Below, one piece after another: positions 25,621 through 35,100 of a stretch of 64,000 nt of DNA. Under the pieces are notes generated by a model that had not been told where the DNA came from, did no database searches, and saw only the letters and a list, made by a program, of their open reading frames with translations. The translations under genes were made by a program, and so were the position numbers. Position 1 is the stretch's first letter. The number at the start of each line of letters is the position of its first letter. Origin of the DNA: JAYPWI01 sp038135065. GTDB lineage: Bacteria > Actinomycetota > Acidimicrobiia > Acidimicrobiales > Poriferisodalaceae. The DNA is taken from the NCBI GenBank assembly GCA_038135065.1, contig JAYPWI010000003.1, forward strand, positions 99,899 through 163,898. Reading direction: 5' to 3'.

Positions 25621-28047
25621 ATGTTGGGGGCCTACCGGGTGCTGGACCTGTCCGACGAGCGTGGGCAGTTGTGCGGCCACGTCCTGGCTTCGCTGGGCGC
25701 GGAGGTCATCTCCATCGAGCCCCCCGGCGGCTCGAGCTCACGCCGAATTGGGCCCTTCGCCGACGATGTCGTCTCCGCCGACACCTCGCTGTGGCACTGG
25801 TCCTACAACCGGGGCCGCTCATCAGTGGTGCTGGACCTGACCGCCCCCGACGACCGTCAGCGGTTGATCGACCTGGCTGCGGGCGCCGACATCCTGATCG
25901 AGTCGGCCGGCCCGGGTGCCATGGACAGCCTCGGGCTCGGCTACGGCGTGCTGGCCGCCGCGAACCCGGCCCTGGTCATGGTGTCGATCAGCGCGTTCGG
26001 GGCCACAGGCCCCAAGGCCAACTGGCCGGCCGATGACATCACCATCCTGGCCGCTGCCGGTCCCTTGTCCATGACCGGCGACGTCGACCGGGCACCGTTG
26101 CGCATCCCCCTCCCCCAGGCCTGGTTCCATGCCTCGGCCGAAGCAGCGGGGGCTGCCCTGATCGCCCTGTACGAACGGCAACACCACTCCGGCACCGGCC
26201 AGCACATCGACATGTCGGCCCAGCAGTCGGCCATGCAGGCCACCCAGTCCAACATGCTGGCCGGAGCCATCAATGCTCCCCCCGCCGTCCGTTCGGCCGG
26301 TGGGGTCACCATTTCCGACGTCGACGTCCAGTTGATGTGGCCATGCCAGGACGGCCATGTGTCGGTCACCTTCCTCTTCGGTCCCGCCCTGGGGCCCTTC
26401 ACCCGGCGACTGATGGAGTGGATCCACGACGAGGGGGGCTGCGACGCCGCGACCCGGGACAAGGACTGGTTGAACTACGGGGTGCTGCTCTTCGGTGGCC
26501 AGGAGCCCCTCTCGGAGTACGAGCGGGTCAAGGCGGTGGTGGGCGAGTTCTTGGCCACGAGGACCAAGGAGGAACTGTTCGCGGAAGCCTTCTCCCGCCG
26601 ACTCCTCTTCGCCCCGGTGACCACGGCCCAGGACGTGCTCGACAGCCCCCACCTGGCCGCCCGCAACGAGTGGGAGGACGTGGACATCGACGGCCGGTCG
26701 GTTCGCTTCCCGGGGAGGATGGGAATCCTCAGCGAGACCCCGCAGCCGATCCTCGGTCCGCCACCCCGGGTGGGCCAGCACACCGTCGCAGTCCTGTCCG
26801 AACCGCCTCGTCGACCCGTGGTCCCCGTGGCTGCGAACCCCGGGCGCACGGGCAAGGCCCTCGAGGGGCTCAAGGTGCTGGATTTCATGTGGGTGATGGC
26901 CGGCCCCGCCGGGTCGCGGATCCTGGCCGACTACGGGGCCAACATCGTCCGCATCGACTCCGAAGCCCGGATGGACACCGCCCGCACCCTGCAGCCGTTC
27001 CGGGACGACGAGTCCCTGCCAGACAACACAGCCCTGTACAGCAACATGAACGCCAACAAGCGGGGACTGTCGCTGGACCTGACCAAGCCCGAGGCTCGCG
27101 ATGTGGTCCACGACCTGGTCCGGTGGGCCGATGTGGTGCTCGAGTCATTCTCCCCCAAGGCCATGAAGGGCTTCGGGTTCGACTACCAGTCCCTTCGCCA
27201 GGTGAAGCCCGACCTGGTGATGCTGTCGAGCTGCATCATGGGCCAGTACGGCCCGTACAGCTCCCTGGCCGGCTACGGAACCATGGCCGCCGCCATCTCC
27301 GGTTTCTTCGAGATCACCGGGTGGCCCGACCGGGCGCCGGCCGGCCCGTTCGGGGCCTACACGGACTACATCTCACCCCGCTACCTGGTCGCCGTACTGA
27401 TGGCCGCCGTCGAACACCACCGGGCCACGGGCCAGGGCCAGTACATCGACTTCAGTCAGGGCGAGGGATCACTCCACCAACTGACCCCGGTGCTCCTCGA
27501 CTGGACGGTGAACGGCCGCCTGTGGGACCGACGTGGCAACCGGGACGCCGTGCACGCCCCCCACGGGGTGTTCCCCACCAAGGGTGACGACACCTGGGTG
27601 GCCATCTCGGTCACCACCGACGAGCAGTGGGGAGCCCTGTGCAACCTGATCGGCGCTGCGGGCCTGACCGATCTCGATCTGCAGGCCCGTCACGCCCGAC
27701 AGGACGAGCTCGAACGCCTGGTGTCGACCTGGACGGCCACCGTCACCGACGAGGCAGCAGAGGCCGCGTGCATCGCAGCGGGGATACCGGCCCACCGGGT
27801 CCAGAACACCTACGGGTGCCTAGCCGACCCGCAACTCGAGCATCGCAACCACTTCATCGAGGTCGGCCACCCCACCCAGGGCACGACGTGGATCGAGAAC
27901 ACCCGCTTCCACCTCTCCCGCACACCGGCCGTCGTCTCCTACGGGGGGCCGAGCTGGGGCGAACACAACTGGGAGATCCTGACCGAGGAGTTGGGCTACG
28001 ACCCCGAACGTATCGCCGACCTCGCTGTCGCCGAGGTACTGGGCTGA
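25621..28047 (+). CDS. Tandem CaiB/BaiF family III CoA-transferase (two domains fused)
   Basis: The 808-residue protein carries two CoA-transferase family III halves. The first (about 1-390) starts 'RVLDLSDERGQLCGHVLASLGAEVISIEPP' (quoted in part: 'LASLGAEVISIEPP') and has the nucleophile-type Asp in 'GTGQHIDMSAQ'. The second (from about 418, 'LKVLDFMWVMAGPAGSRIL') has Asp in 'GQGQYIDFSQG'. Single-domain members are about 400 residues and form interlocked dimers, so this chain likely folds as a built-in heterodimer. It transfers CoA between carboxylic acids, or epimerises acyl-CoA; the substrate is unknown. The start is the ATG at 25621. It is convergent with the enoyl-CoA hydratase. Confidence 0.9.
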   Translation: MLGAYRVLDLSDERGQLCGHVLASLGAEVISIEPPGGSSSRRIGPFADDVVSADTSLWHWSYNRGRSSVVLDLTAPDDRQRLIDLAAGADILIESAGPGAMDSLGLGYGVLAAANPALVMVSISAFGATGPKANWPADDITILAAAGPLSMTGDVDRAPLRIPLPQAWFHASAEAAGAALIALYERQHHSGTGQHIDMSAQQSAMQATQSNMLAGAINAPPAVRSAGGVTISDVDVQLMWPCQDGHVSVTFLFGPALGPFTRRLMEWIHDEGGCDAATRDKDWLNYGVLLFGGQEPLSEYERVKAVVGEFLATRTKEELFAEAFSRRLLFAPVTTAQDVLDSPHLAARNEWEDVDIDGRSVRFPGRMGILSETPQPILGPPPRVGQHTVAVLSEPPRRPVVPVAANPGRTGKALEGLKVLDFMWVMAGPAGSRILADYGANIVRIDSEARMDTARTLQPFRDDESLPDNTALYSNMNANKRGLSLDLTKPEARDVVHDLVRWADVVLESFSPKAMKGFGFDYQSLRQVKPDLVMLSSCIMGQYGPYSSLAGYGTMAAAISGFFEITGWPDRAPAGPFGAYTDYISPRYLVAVLMAAVEHHRATGQGQYIDFSQGEGSLHQLTPVLLDWTVNGRLWDRRGNRDAVHAPHGVFPTKGDDTWVAISVTTDEQWGALCNLIGAAGLTDLDLQARHARQDELERLVSTWTATVTDEAAEAACIAAGIPAHRVQNTYGCLADPQLEHRNHFIEVGHPTQGTTWIENTRFHLSRTPAVVSYGGPSWGEHNWEILTEELGYDPERIADLAVAEVLG

Positions 28048-28061
28048 GCCCCTGAGGGGGC
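28048..28061. terminator. Short hairpin between convergent genes (weak)
   Basis: GCCCC-TGAG-GGGGC forms a perfect 5-bp stem directly after the stop codon and before the convergent hydratase stop at 28066. It is short and has no T-run. Confidence 0.3.
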
Positions 28062-28065
28062 AGGG

Positions 28066-28884
28066 TCAGCGCCCCGTCCAGGTGGGCGTGCGCTTCTCGG
28101 CGAAGGCCCGGGGGCCTTCCCGGGCATCGTCACTGGCCCGCATCCGGGCCACCGCCGGGTAGTCGGTTCCGAACGCCTCGGGTAGCGCCATGTCCAACCC
28201 ACGCATAGCCGCCTGCTTGGTGGCCTGGATGGACAACGGGGCTCCCAACAGGATGTCGTCGATCAACTCATCCACCGCCCCATGCAGGTCGGCAGCGGGA
28301 ACGACCCGGTTGACGATGCCGATCTCGAGGGCCCGGGCGGCCGTGATCGGTGACCCGGTGAGCATGATCTCCATGGCCAGCTTCAGGGGAATCTGGCGGG
28401 GCAGCCGGTGCACCCCGCCACCCCCGGCGTAGATGCCGCGGCGGACCTCGGGGAGGCCGAACCGGGCGTGATCGGCGGCCACCACCAGATCGCAGGCCAT
28501 TGCCACCTCGAACCCGCCGCCGAGGGCGACCCCGTTGACCGCGGCGATGAGGGGCTTGGGATAGTCGAACCGCTCGATCAACCGGGTCGCCGAGGCCATC
28601 ATCGCCTCGTCGGCCTCCCGTTCGGCTGGACTGGCATGGTTGATCATCGACGTGTGCTTGAGGTCGCGCCCTGCGCAGAAGGCCTGGTCACCAGCACCGG
28701 TAATGACGACGATCCACACGTCGTCGTCGGCTGCGGCCAGGTCCAACAGGTCCGACCATTCCTTGTGGGCCGGGGTGTTCACCGCATTGCGAACCTCGGG
28801 CCGGTTGATGGTGATGCGCACCACGTGGTCCCGGAAATGCTCGTAGCGGAAGTACTCGAGAGGACGGTCTGCAAGGGTGGCCAT
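28066..28884 (-). CDS. Enoyl-CoA hydratase/isomerase family protein
   Basis: The protein has 272 residues. The crotonase fold is shown by 'VRITINRPEVRNAVN', 'FCAGRDLKH' (CoA-binding and oxyanion loop), 'GVALGGGFEVAMACDLVVAA' (catalytic Glu position) and 'FGLPEVRRGIYAGGGGVHRLP' (second Glu position). Both acidic positions of typical hydratases are present. It probably hydrates 2-enoyl-CoA in beta-oxidation-like breakdown. I chose the ATG at 28884 because TAATAT ends 7 nt before it; an ATG at 28893 would lie inside the box. It converges with the double CoA-transferase. Confidence 0.9.
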   Translation of the reverse strand: MATLADRPLEYFRYEHFRDHVVRITINRPEVRNAVNTPAHKEWSDLLDLAAADDDVWIVVITGAGDQAFCAGRDLKHTSMINHASPAEREADEAMMASATRLIERFDYPKPLIAAVNGVALGGGFEVAMACDLVVAADHARFGLPEVRRGIYAGGGGVHRLPRQIPLKLAMEIMLTGSPITAARALEIGIVNRVVPAADLHGAVDELIDDILLGAPLSIQATKQAAMRGLDMALPEAFGTDYPAVARMRASDDAREGPRAFAEKRTPTWTGR

Positions 28885-28891
28885 GCCGCGC

Positions 28892-28897
28892 ATATTA
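28892..28897 (-). promoter_or_regulatory. Putative -10 box TAATAT, leaderless hydratase gene
   Basis: TAATAT is separated by 7 nt (GCGCGGC) from the ATG at 28884. Confidence 0.5.
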
Positions 28898-28933
28898 GGA
28901 GGCCGCCGCCGTCCGTCGGGCGCTGACCACGGC

Positions 28934-28939
28934 CATACT
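28934..28939 (+). promoter_or_regulatory. Putative -10 box CATACT, leaderless lipoprotein gene
   Basis: CATACT is separated by 6 nt (GGGGAC) from the GTG at 28946. Confidence 0.35.
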
Positions 28940-28945
28940 GGGGAC

Positions 28946-30061
28946 GTGCTTCGGCGGTGTGTGCTCCTCGTGGGGTTGGCAGCTCTCACCGGGTGTGGTG
29001 GCTCGGGCCCGACCGATGTGGCCGCTGGCACCGCCGGGGAGCAGACCGGAGGCCGGGTGGTCGTCGTCGACGCCCCCGCGTTCTCCACACCCCCCAGCGG
29101 CGGGCCGACGACCACGGCGAGCGTCCCCATCGCCACTGCGGCGCCGTCATCGCCTACGGCCCCGACGACGACCCAAACCGCAGACCCGCTTTCCGACGCA
29201 AAAACGTAAACGACCACGACGCTCGACGCCCACGACGGCGCAGCGGTCGAGGCCATCGGCGAGCCCCTGCTAGCGGCCTTGTTCGGCGACGACCCTCCCC
29301 TGCGGGTCGTGGTGCTGCATGACGACGTGCTCGAGGAGTACCGGACCGACCAGTCGCCCTTCGTTCGGCTCCACCCGCTCGTCGGACCGTGGGCCACGGT
29401 CGCCGCCGACTGGATATCGCGCCCCAACGACGACGGAACGTGGTGGGCAGCACCCCTCATCTCCGCGGACACCCTCCGCCAGATCCCCGATGGCTGGTGG
29501 TTGACCGAGTGGGACGGCGGGGCCGTGATCGTGCCATCGGACTGCATCGTCGAGTCGATCCCGTCGGTGGAGTTGCGCACCGTCTACGACCTGGCCCTGA
29601 TCACCGTGCTCGACGTTGCGGACCTCGCCGAGCTGGCCGACGACGGCTGTTTCAACGTCTACCTGCGGGGATCCGCCGTGCTGAGCATCGTGCACGACGC
29701 CGAAGGCAACGCCGGAGCAGTCACCACCAACGCCGGGCTGGACCTCACCGGCGGCGACTACGTCGGGTACTACGTGCTCGACCCGACGGGGCGACGCTTC
29801 GTGTACACCGACCAGGCGAGTTCGCCGAGCCCGCATGTCGGGTACGAGATCGTCATGCGGGACACATCGACGGGAGCTGAGCTGGGACGCTGGGGCACCG
29901 AGCGAGGGGTGACCACCCTGGAAGCCTCCGGCCGTTGGATCCTGGCCCGGGTCGTCGAACCAGACTCATTCGATGCCGTCGGATGGATCTCCATCGACAC
30001 CTCGACAGGACAACAGCGCTTCGCGTCGACCCAGGCGAGCATCGTCCTCCCCTCCCCGTGA
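28946..30061 (+). pseudogene. Putative lipoprotein gene cut by an in-frame TAA
   Basis: The GTG at 28946 starts a lipoprotein signal ('VLLVGLAALTGCGGSG', lipobox Cys near residue 14) and a Thr/Ala/Pro-rich linker. The frame then meets TAA at 29207-29209 and continues open in the same frame to 30061. The downstream part encodes about 280 residues with a globular domain ('LRVVVLHDDVLEEYR', 'LVGPWATVAADW', 'GYYVLDPTGRRFVYTD'). Sequence on both sides of the TAA looks coding ('DPLSDAKT' stop 'TTTTLDAHDGAAVEAIG'), so one base change or a local sequence error splits a single gene. A downstream start (TTG 29279) could give a cytoplasmic product lacking the signal. The function is unknown. UAA is not a selenocysteine or pyrrolysine codon, so recoding is not the explanation. 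Confidence 0.6.
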
Positions 30062-30086
30062 CCGTCATCGGCGCTAAAACTGTTCG

Positions 30087-30506
30087 ATGGACACCGAAGC
30101 AACGCGCAGCCTGATCCAGCGCTATTACGGAGCGCTGGGGGCAGGCGACAAAGAGGGACTGCTCGACACCCTGGCCGATGACGTGGTCTGGGAACCGCCG
30201 GCCAGCGCCCACATCGAGACGACCAGCGGCAAGGAAGCGGTCGCCCGAGCGCTGGGCAGCGCCGTGATCAAGTCGACCTTCGACATCACCAAGCCCTTCG
30301 ACGTGCAGATCCGCAGCATGATCGCCGACGGGAACAAAGCGGTGGTCCAGCAACGCATCGTGGCCACGGCCAAGGCCACCGGTCTGCCCTACGACAACCA
30401 GTACTGCTGGGTGTACACCTGCGCTGACGGCAAGATCACCCACATGGAGGAGTACGCCGACACCCTCATCGCGGGACGGGCCATGGGCTGGGACCTGCAG
30501 GGCTGA
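30087..30506 (+). CDS. NTF2/SnoaL-like small protein
   Basis: The 139-residue protein has the cone-shaped NTF2-like pattern: 'LIQRYYGALGAGDKEGLLDTLADDVVWEPP' (helix then strand; cited in part as 'YYGALGAGDKEGLLDTL'), 'QIRSMIADGNKAVVQQRIVA' and 'WVYTCADGKITHMEEYADT'. This suits a ketosteroid-isomerase-like or polyketide-cyclase-like enzyme, or a simple binding protein. There is no catalytic signature strong enough to choose. It ends 4 bp before the dienelactone hydrolase gene, so it is probably the first gene of a four-gene unit that reaches the MaoC-like gene. Confidence 0.8.
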   Translation: MDTEATRSLIQRYYGALGAGDKEGLLDTLADDVVWEPPASAHIETTSGKEAVARALGSAVIKSTFDITKPFDVQIRSMIADGNKAVVQQRIVATAKATGLPYDNQYCWVYTCADGKITHMEEYADTLIAGRAMGWDLQG

Positions 30507-30510
30507 TCCG

Positions 30511-31245
30511 ATGATCGAACACCACCTTGACATCGAGACCGTCGACGGGTCGATGAACACCTTCGTCACCCATCCGCAGTCGGGCGGGCCCTATCCGGTG
30601 GTCCTGTTCCTGATGGACGCCCCCGGTAAGCGCGAAGAGCTCCACGACATGGCCCGGCGGATCAGCGCGTGCGGTTACTACGTGATGCTGCCCAACCTGT
30701 ACTACCGCCAGACCCGCGGGTTCGTCCTGCACCGGGAGGACCCGGCCAGCGCCGAGCAGATGAGTGCCCACATGGCCAGCCTGACCAATGCCATGGTCGG
30801 ACAGGACGTCGGGGTCCTCCTGGCCCACGCAGCCGACGAACCGGCGGCCGATCCGTCCCGGGTCGGGGTCACGGGGTACTGCATGAGCGGTCCCTTCGCC
30901 CTGTGGGCGGCGGCCGAGTTCCCCCAGGCCGTGCGCTGCGCGGCCACGGTGCACGGGGTGCGCCTGGCCGTCGACACCGCCGACTCCCCCCATCTACGGG
31001 CCGCTGAGATCGACGGCGAGGTGCTGGTCCTGGCCGCCGAGCACGACAACTGGGTGGATCGACCCCACTACGACCGTCTGGTGGCCGCTCTGGACGGTGC
31101 CGGCGTGACCTCGACGTGTGAGTGGATCGATGGTGTTCATCACGGCTTCGTGTTCCCCGAACGGCCGTTGTTCGACAAGCCGGCGGCCGAACGACACTGG
31201 GAGCTGTTGCTCGACATGTTCGCCCGGACCCTGCACGGCCGATGA
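30511..31245 (+). CDS. Dienelactone hydrolase family protein
   Basis: The 244-residue alpha/beta hydrolase has the cysteine nucleophile in 'VTGYCMSGPFALW', the acid in the 'AAEHDNWVD' region and the His in 'DGVHHGFVFP', giving a C-D-H triad typical of this family. It is a close relative of the protein at 46727 (both begin with 'MIE...GSM-TF'), so the two are paralogues. The natural substrate is unlikely to be the classic dienelactone. The stop overlaps the start of the MaoC-like gene by 4 bp (ATGA), showing translational coupling. Confidence 0.9.
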   Translation: MIEHHLDIETVDGSMNTFVTHPQSGGPYPVVLFLMDAPGKREELHDMARRISACGYYVMLPNLYYRQTRGFVLHREDPASAEQMSAHMASLTNAMVGQDVGVLLAHAADEPAADPSRVGVTGYCMSGPFALWAAAEFPQAVRCAATVHGVRLAVDTADSPHLRAAEIDGEVLVLAAEHDNWVDRPHYDRLVAALDGAGVTSTCEWIDGVHHGFVFPERPLFDKPAAERHWELLLDMFARTLHGR

Positions 31246-32090
31246 CGAGCCGTCCACCGGTAGCGACCTGCGAGATGGTCGCCGTGCCCGACCCCGCCGA
31301 GGTGGCGGCGGCCAACCCCATCCACGACGACAAGGCCACGGGCTACGGCTACGCCGGGGCCATCGTGGCCGGCATCCACACCTACGGGTGGATGGTGCCG
31401 GCCATCCTCGAGGCGCTGGGCGACGGCTGGCTGGCCCGCGGATGGTCCGAAGTGGCCTTTCCTCGACCCGTGTTCGTGGGCGACCACCTCGTCACCGAGG
31501 TCACCATCTCGACCGCCGACCCATCGGTGGCCACCGTGACCCAACGGGTCAGTGGCGACGGGCGGATCACCATCGAAGGCAGGGTCGGGCTGGGCGACGC
31601 GCCCTGGCTCGGCGAGTTCGTCCTGCCCACCCGGCGAGATCCCGTACCCGAAGCTGCCGACAAGGAGTGGATGCCGCCTGAGCGGATCCCCACCCATCAG
31701 GACTACCCGCCCATGGCTGTGCCGTTGGGGCCGGCAGAGGCCCGCCGCTGGGCAACTGAGCGGATCCACACCACCGAGGCCCGCTGGCACGATGCGTCGG
31801 GCGATGCCGGACCCATCGTCCACCCCTCGTGGGCCATGGGGCAGATGACCCCGTTGATTCGCCACAGCTACAAGATGCCGGCCGGGGTTCACGCCGCAGG
31901 CCGAGTCCAGCATCTTGGCTTGCACCGGGCCGACGGGCCTGTGACGGTGGCGGGGCGCTGGCGTGATGTCGAGGTCCGCAAGGGCAAGCACTGGTCGACC
32001 ACCGACGCCGTGTTCATCGGATCCGATGGCCGCGACCTCACCCTCTGCCGCCAGGTGGCCGTGATCCTGCCCCCGCTTCCCCGCTCCTGA
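31242..32090 (+). CDS. MaoC-like / hotdog-fold protein
   Basis: The protein has 282 residues from the ATG at 31242 (overlapping the preceding stop). The first half shows a MaoC-type hotdog: 'ANPIHDDKATGYGYAGAIVAGIHTYGWMV' in part ('NPIHDDKATGYGYAGAIVAG', with Asp and His in the positions used by R-hydratases), then 'VAFPRPVFVGDHLVTEV'. The C-terminal half has a looser fold ending 'HYRHAY-like' 'LIRHSYKMPAGVHAAGRVQHLG'. It could be an (R)-enoyl-CoA hydratase or an acyl-binding relative. The operon context, with hydrolase upstream and carboxylase 68 bp downstream, points to acyl-CoA handling. Confidence 0.75.
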   Translation: MTSRPPVATCEMVAVPDPAEVAAANPIHDDKATGYGYAGAIVAGIHTYGWMVPAILEALGDGWLARGWSEVAFPRPVFVGDHLVTEVTISTADPSVATVTQRVSGDGRITIEGRVGLGDAPWLGEFVLPTRRDPVPEAADKEWMPPERIPTHQDYPPMAVPLGPAEARRWATERIHTTEARWHDASGDAGPIVHPSWAMGQMTPLIRHSYKMPAGVHAAGRVQHLGLHRADGPVTVAGRWRDVEVRKGKHWSTTDAVFIGSDGRDLTLCRQVAVILPPLPRS

Positions 32091-32158
32091 TCACCGGCGT
32101 CCGCGCTGCGGCCGACGACTACCATCGCCGGAGCCGTGCGAGGCGGGGGGACACACCG

Positions 32159-35100
32159 ATGCCGATGAACAAGCTCCTGGTTGCCAACCGGGGAGAGATC
32201 GCAATCAGGGTCATCCGGGCTGCCCGCGAGCTCGGCATCGCGACCATCGCCATCCACAGCGAGGACGACGGCGGGTCGCTCCATGTGGCCATGGCCGACG
32301 AGGTCGTCCCCCTCGCCGGTCGGGGGGCCGCTGCGTACCTGGACATCGACCAGGTGGTCGCTGCCGCGACCTCGGCGGGAGCGGATGCCGTACACCCCGG
32401 CTACGGCTTCCTGGCCGAGAACGCCCAGTTCGCCCGAGCGTGTGAAGCCGCGGGCCTCGTCTTCGTGGGTCCCACCCCCGACCAGCTCGCCCTCTACGGC
32501 GACAAGGTGGCCGCCCGAGCCCTTGCCGCAGAGCTCGGGGTGCCACTCGTACCGGCCACCAGCGGGCCGACCACCCTGGAGGAGGCCGCAGCCTTTCTGG
32601 CCGAACACGGCGCCATGATGATCAAGGCTGTGGCCGGGGGTGGCGGACGGGGCATGCGGCCGGTTCGCGACGGCGAGGACGTCGCTGCCGCCTACGAACG
32701 ATGTTCGTCAGAGGCACTGGCCGCCTTCGGCAACGGTGACGTCTATGTCGAGCGACTGATCGAGCGGGCCCGCCACGTCGAGATCCAGATCATCGGGGAT
32801 GGCACCGACGTCAGCCACCTCGGGGAGCGGGAGTGCACCCTGCAACGGCAGAACCAGAAGATCGTGGAGATCGCCCCGTCCCCCACCCTCGAGGCCACGA
32901 CCCGCGACCTGCTGACCTCCTCGGCGGTGGCCATGGCCTCCCACGGCGGCTATCGCAGCCTGGGCACTTGGGAGTTCCTGGTGGATGCCGAAGACCCCAC
33001 CACCGTGGCCTTCATCGAGACCAACGCCCGCCTCCAGGTCGAGCACACGGTCACCGAGGAGGTGACGGGCATCGACCTGGTTCAGGCCCAACTCCGGGTG
33101 GCCGACGGGGCCTCCCTGGCTGACCTCCACCTCGGTCAGGCGGACGTTCCTGCACCCCGCGGTCACGCAGTCCAGTGCCGGGTGAACACCGAGACCATGA
33201 CGGCCGAGGGCACCGCCCGACCGACCGGTGGCACCCTGAGCGCCTTCGACCCCCCGACCGGGCCGGGCATCCGAACCGACACCTACGGCTACGCCGGGTA
33301 CCAGACCAGCCCCAGCTTCGATTCGTTGCTGGCCAAGGTCATCGGGCATTCACCTTCCCCCGACTACGGCGACGCCCTTCGTCGCACCGCCCGGGCCCTG
33401 GCCGAGTTCAGGATCGAGGGGGTGGCCACCAACGTGGGCTTCCTCCAGGCGTTGCTGGCTCGGCCCGAGGTTGCGGCCAACGACGTCACCACCAGCTTCA
33501 TCGCCCACCATGCCGCCGACCTTGCCGACGACGCAGCGGTGGCCGAACGCCGCCACTTCGTGACGGCTGCCCCCTCGGCCCAGGACAGGGGTCTGGCCGG
33601 GGCCAAGGTCAGCAGGGATCCCCTGGCCGTATTGCACCACGGCGACATCGATCGCCAAGGGTCCAGCCCGACCTCGACCGCTCGCGCAGGCATGCCCGCC
33701 CCGGCAGCGGCGGCCGCCGCCGTGGGTCCCGACGGCTCCCAGCCCGTGGAGGCTCCCCTGCAGGGAACGGTGGTCAGCATCTCGGTGGCCGAGGGCGACC
33801 CCGTGGTCGAGGGTCAGCAGGTCGCGGTCATGGAAGCCATGAAGATGGAGCACGTCATCACCTCGACGGTGACGGGGATCGTCCGCCTCGTCGGGGTGAG
33901 CGCCGGTGACACCGTCTACGAAGCCCACCCCCTGGTCTTCGTAGAAGAGGCCGAGGTCGAGGGTTCGGCCGGCGTGGCAGCCGACGAGGTGGACCTCGAG
34001 CTGATCCGACCGGACCTGGCCGAGGTGTACGAACGCCACAACAAGGGACTCGACGAGTTCCGTCCCGACGCAGTGGCCAAGCGCCACGGGCGAGGCCACC
34101 GCACGGCACGGGAAAACCTCGAGCAACTGGTCGACCCTGACTCCTTCGTCGAGTACGGCCCCATCATGTTGGCCGCCCAGCGTCGGCGTCGCTCGGTAGA
34201 GGACCTGATCGAGAACACCACCGGTGACGGCATGGTGGCCGGCATCGGATCGGTCAACGGCGACCTGTTCGACCCCTCCACCGCCCAGACCATGGTGATG
34301 TCCTACGACTACATGGTGTTGGCCGGTACCCAGGGCCAGCAGAACCACCGCAAGAAGGACCGTCTGTTCGAGATCGCCGAGCACAACCGTCTGCCCACCG
34401 TCCTGCTGGCCGAAGGCGGCGGGGGCCGGCCAGGTGACACCGACACGGTGGGCGGGGCGGGACTGGACTGCTGGGCCTTCACCTTCTTCGCCCGACTCAG
34501 CGGACTGGTGCCCCTCGTGGGGATCACCAACGGTCGCTGCTTCGCCGGCAACGCCGTATTGCTCGGGTGCTGCGACGTCATCATCGCCACCCAAGGCAGC
34601 AACATCGGCATCGGCGGCCCGGCCATGATCGAAGGCGGCGGCCTCGGCGTGTTCCGCCCCGAGGAGGTCGGTCCGGTCGACGTGCAGTGGCCCAACGGGG
34701 TCATCGACATCCTGGTGGAGGACGAACAAGAGGCGGTAGAGACAGCCAAGAAGTACCTGGCCTTCTTCCAGGGACCGGTCGAGGACTGGGAATCCCACGA
34801 TCCACGACTGCTCCGCCACCTGATCCCCGAGAACCGGCTGCGGGCCTACGACGTGCGCGAGGTCATCGACAAGCTCTGCGACGTGGATTCCGTACTCGAA
34901 CTGCGCCGGGGCTGGGGCCCTGGGGTGGTGACCGCCCTGGGTCGGGTCGAGGGACGACCGGTGGGCATCGTGGCCAACAACAACCACCACCTCGGCGGGG
35001 CCATCGACGCCGACGCCGGTGACAAGGGCTCACGTTTCATCCAACTGTGTGACGCCCACGACATCCCCCTGCTGTTCCTGTGCGACACCCCGGGGATCAT

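Noticed and set aside
25822..27111. A 429-codon open frame antisense to the double CoA-transferase
   Set aside because: It has no recognisable motif and lies fully inside a well-supported gene on the other strand.
29207..29209. In-frame stop as a recoding event like the one in the UGSC gene
   Set aside because: The codon is TAA, which is used neither for selenocysteine nor for pyrrolysine.
33350..34990. A 546-codon open frame antisense to the acyl-CoA carboxylase
   Set aside because: It mirrors the strong coding frame of the carboxylase, lacks any family motif and arises from high G+C codon bias.
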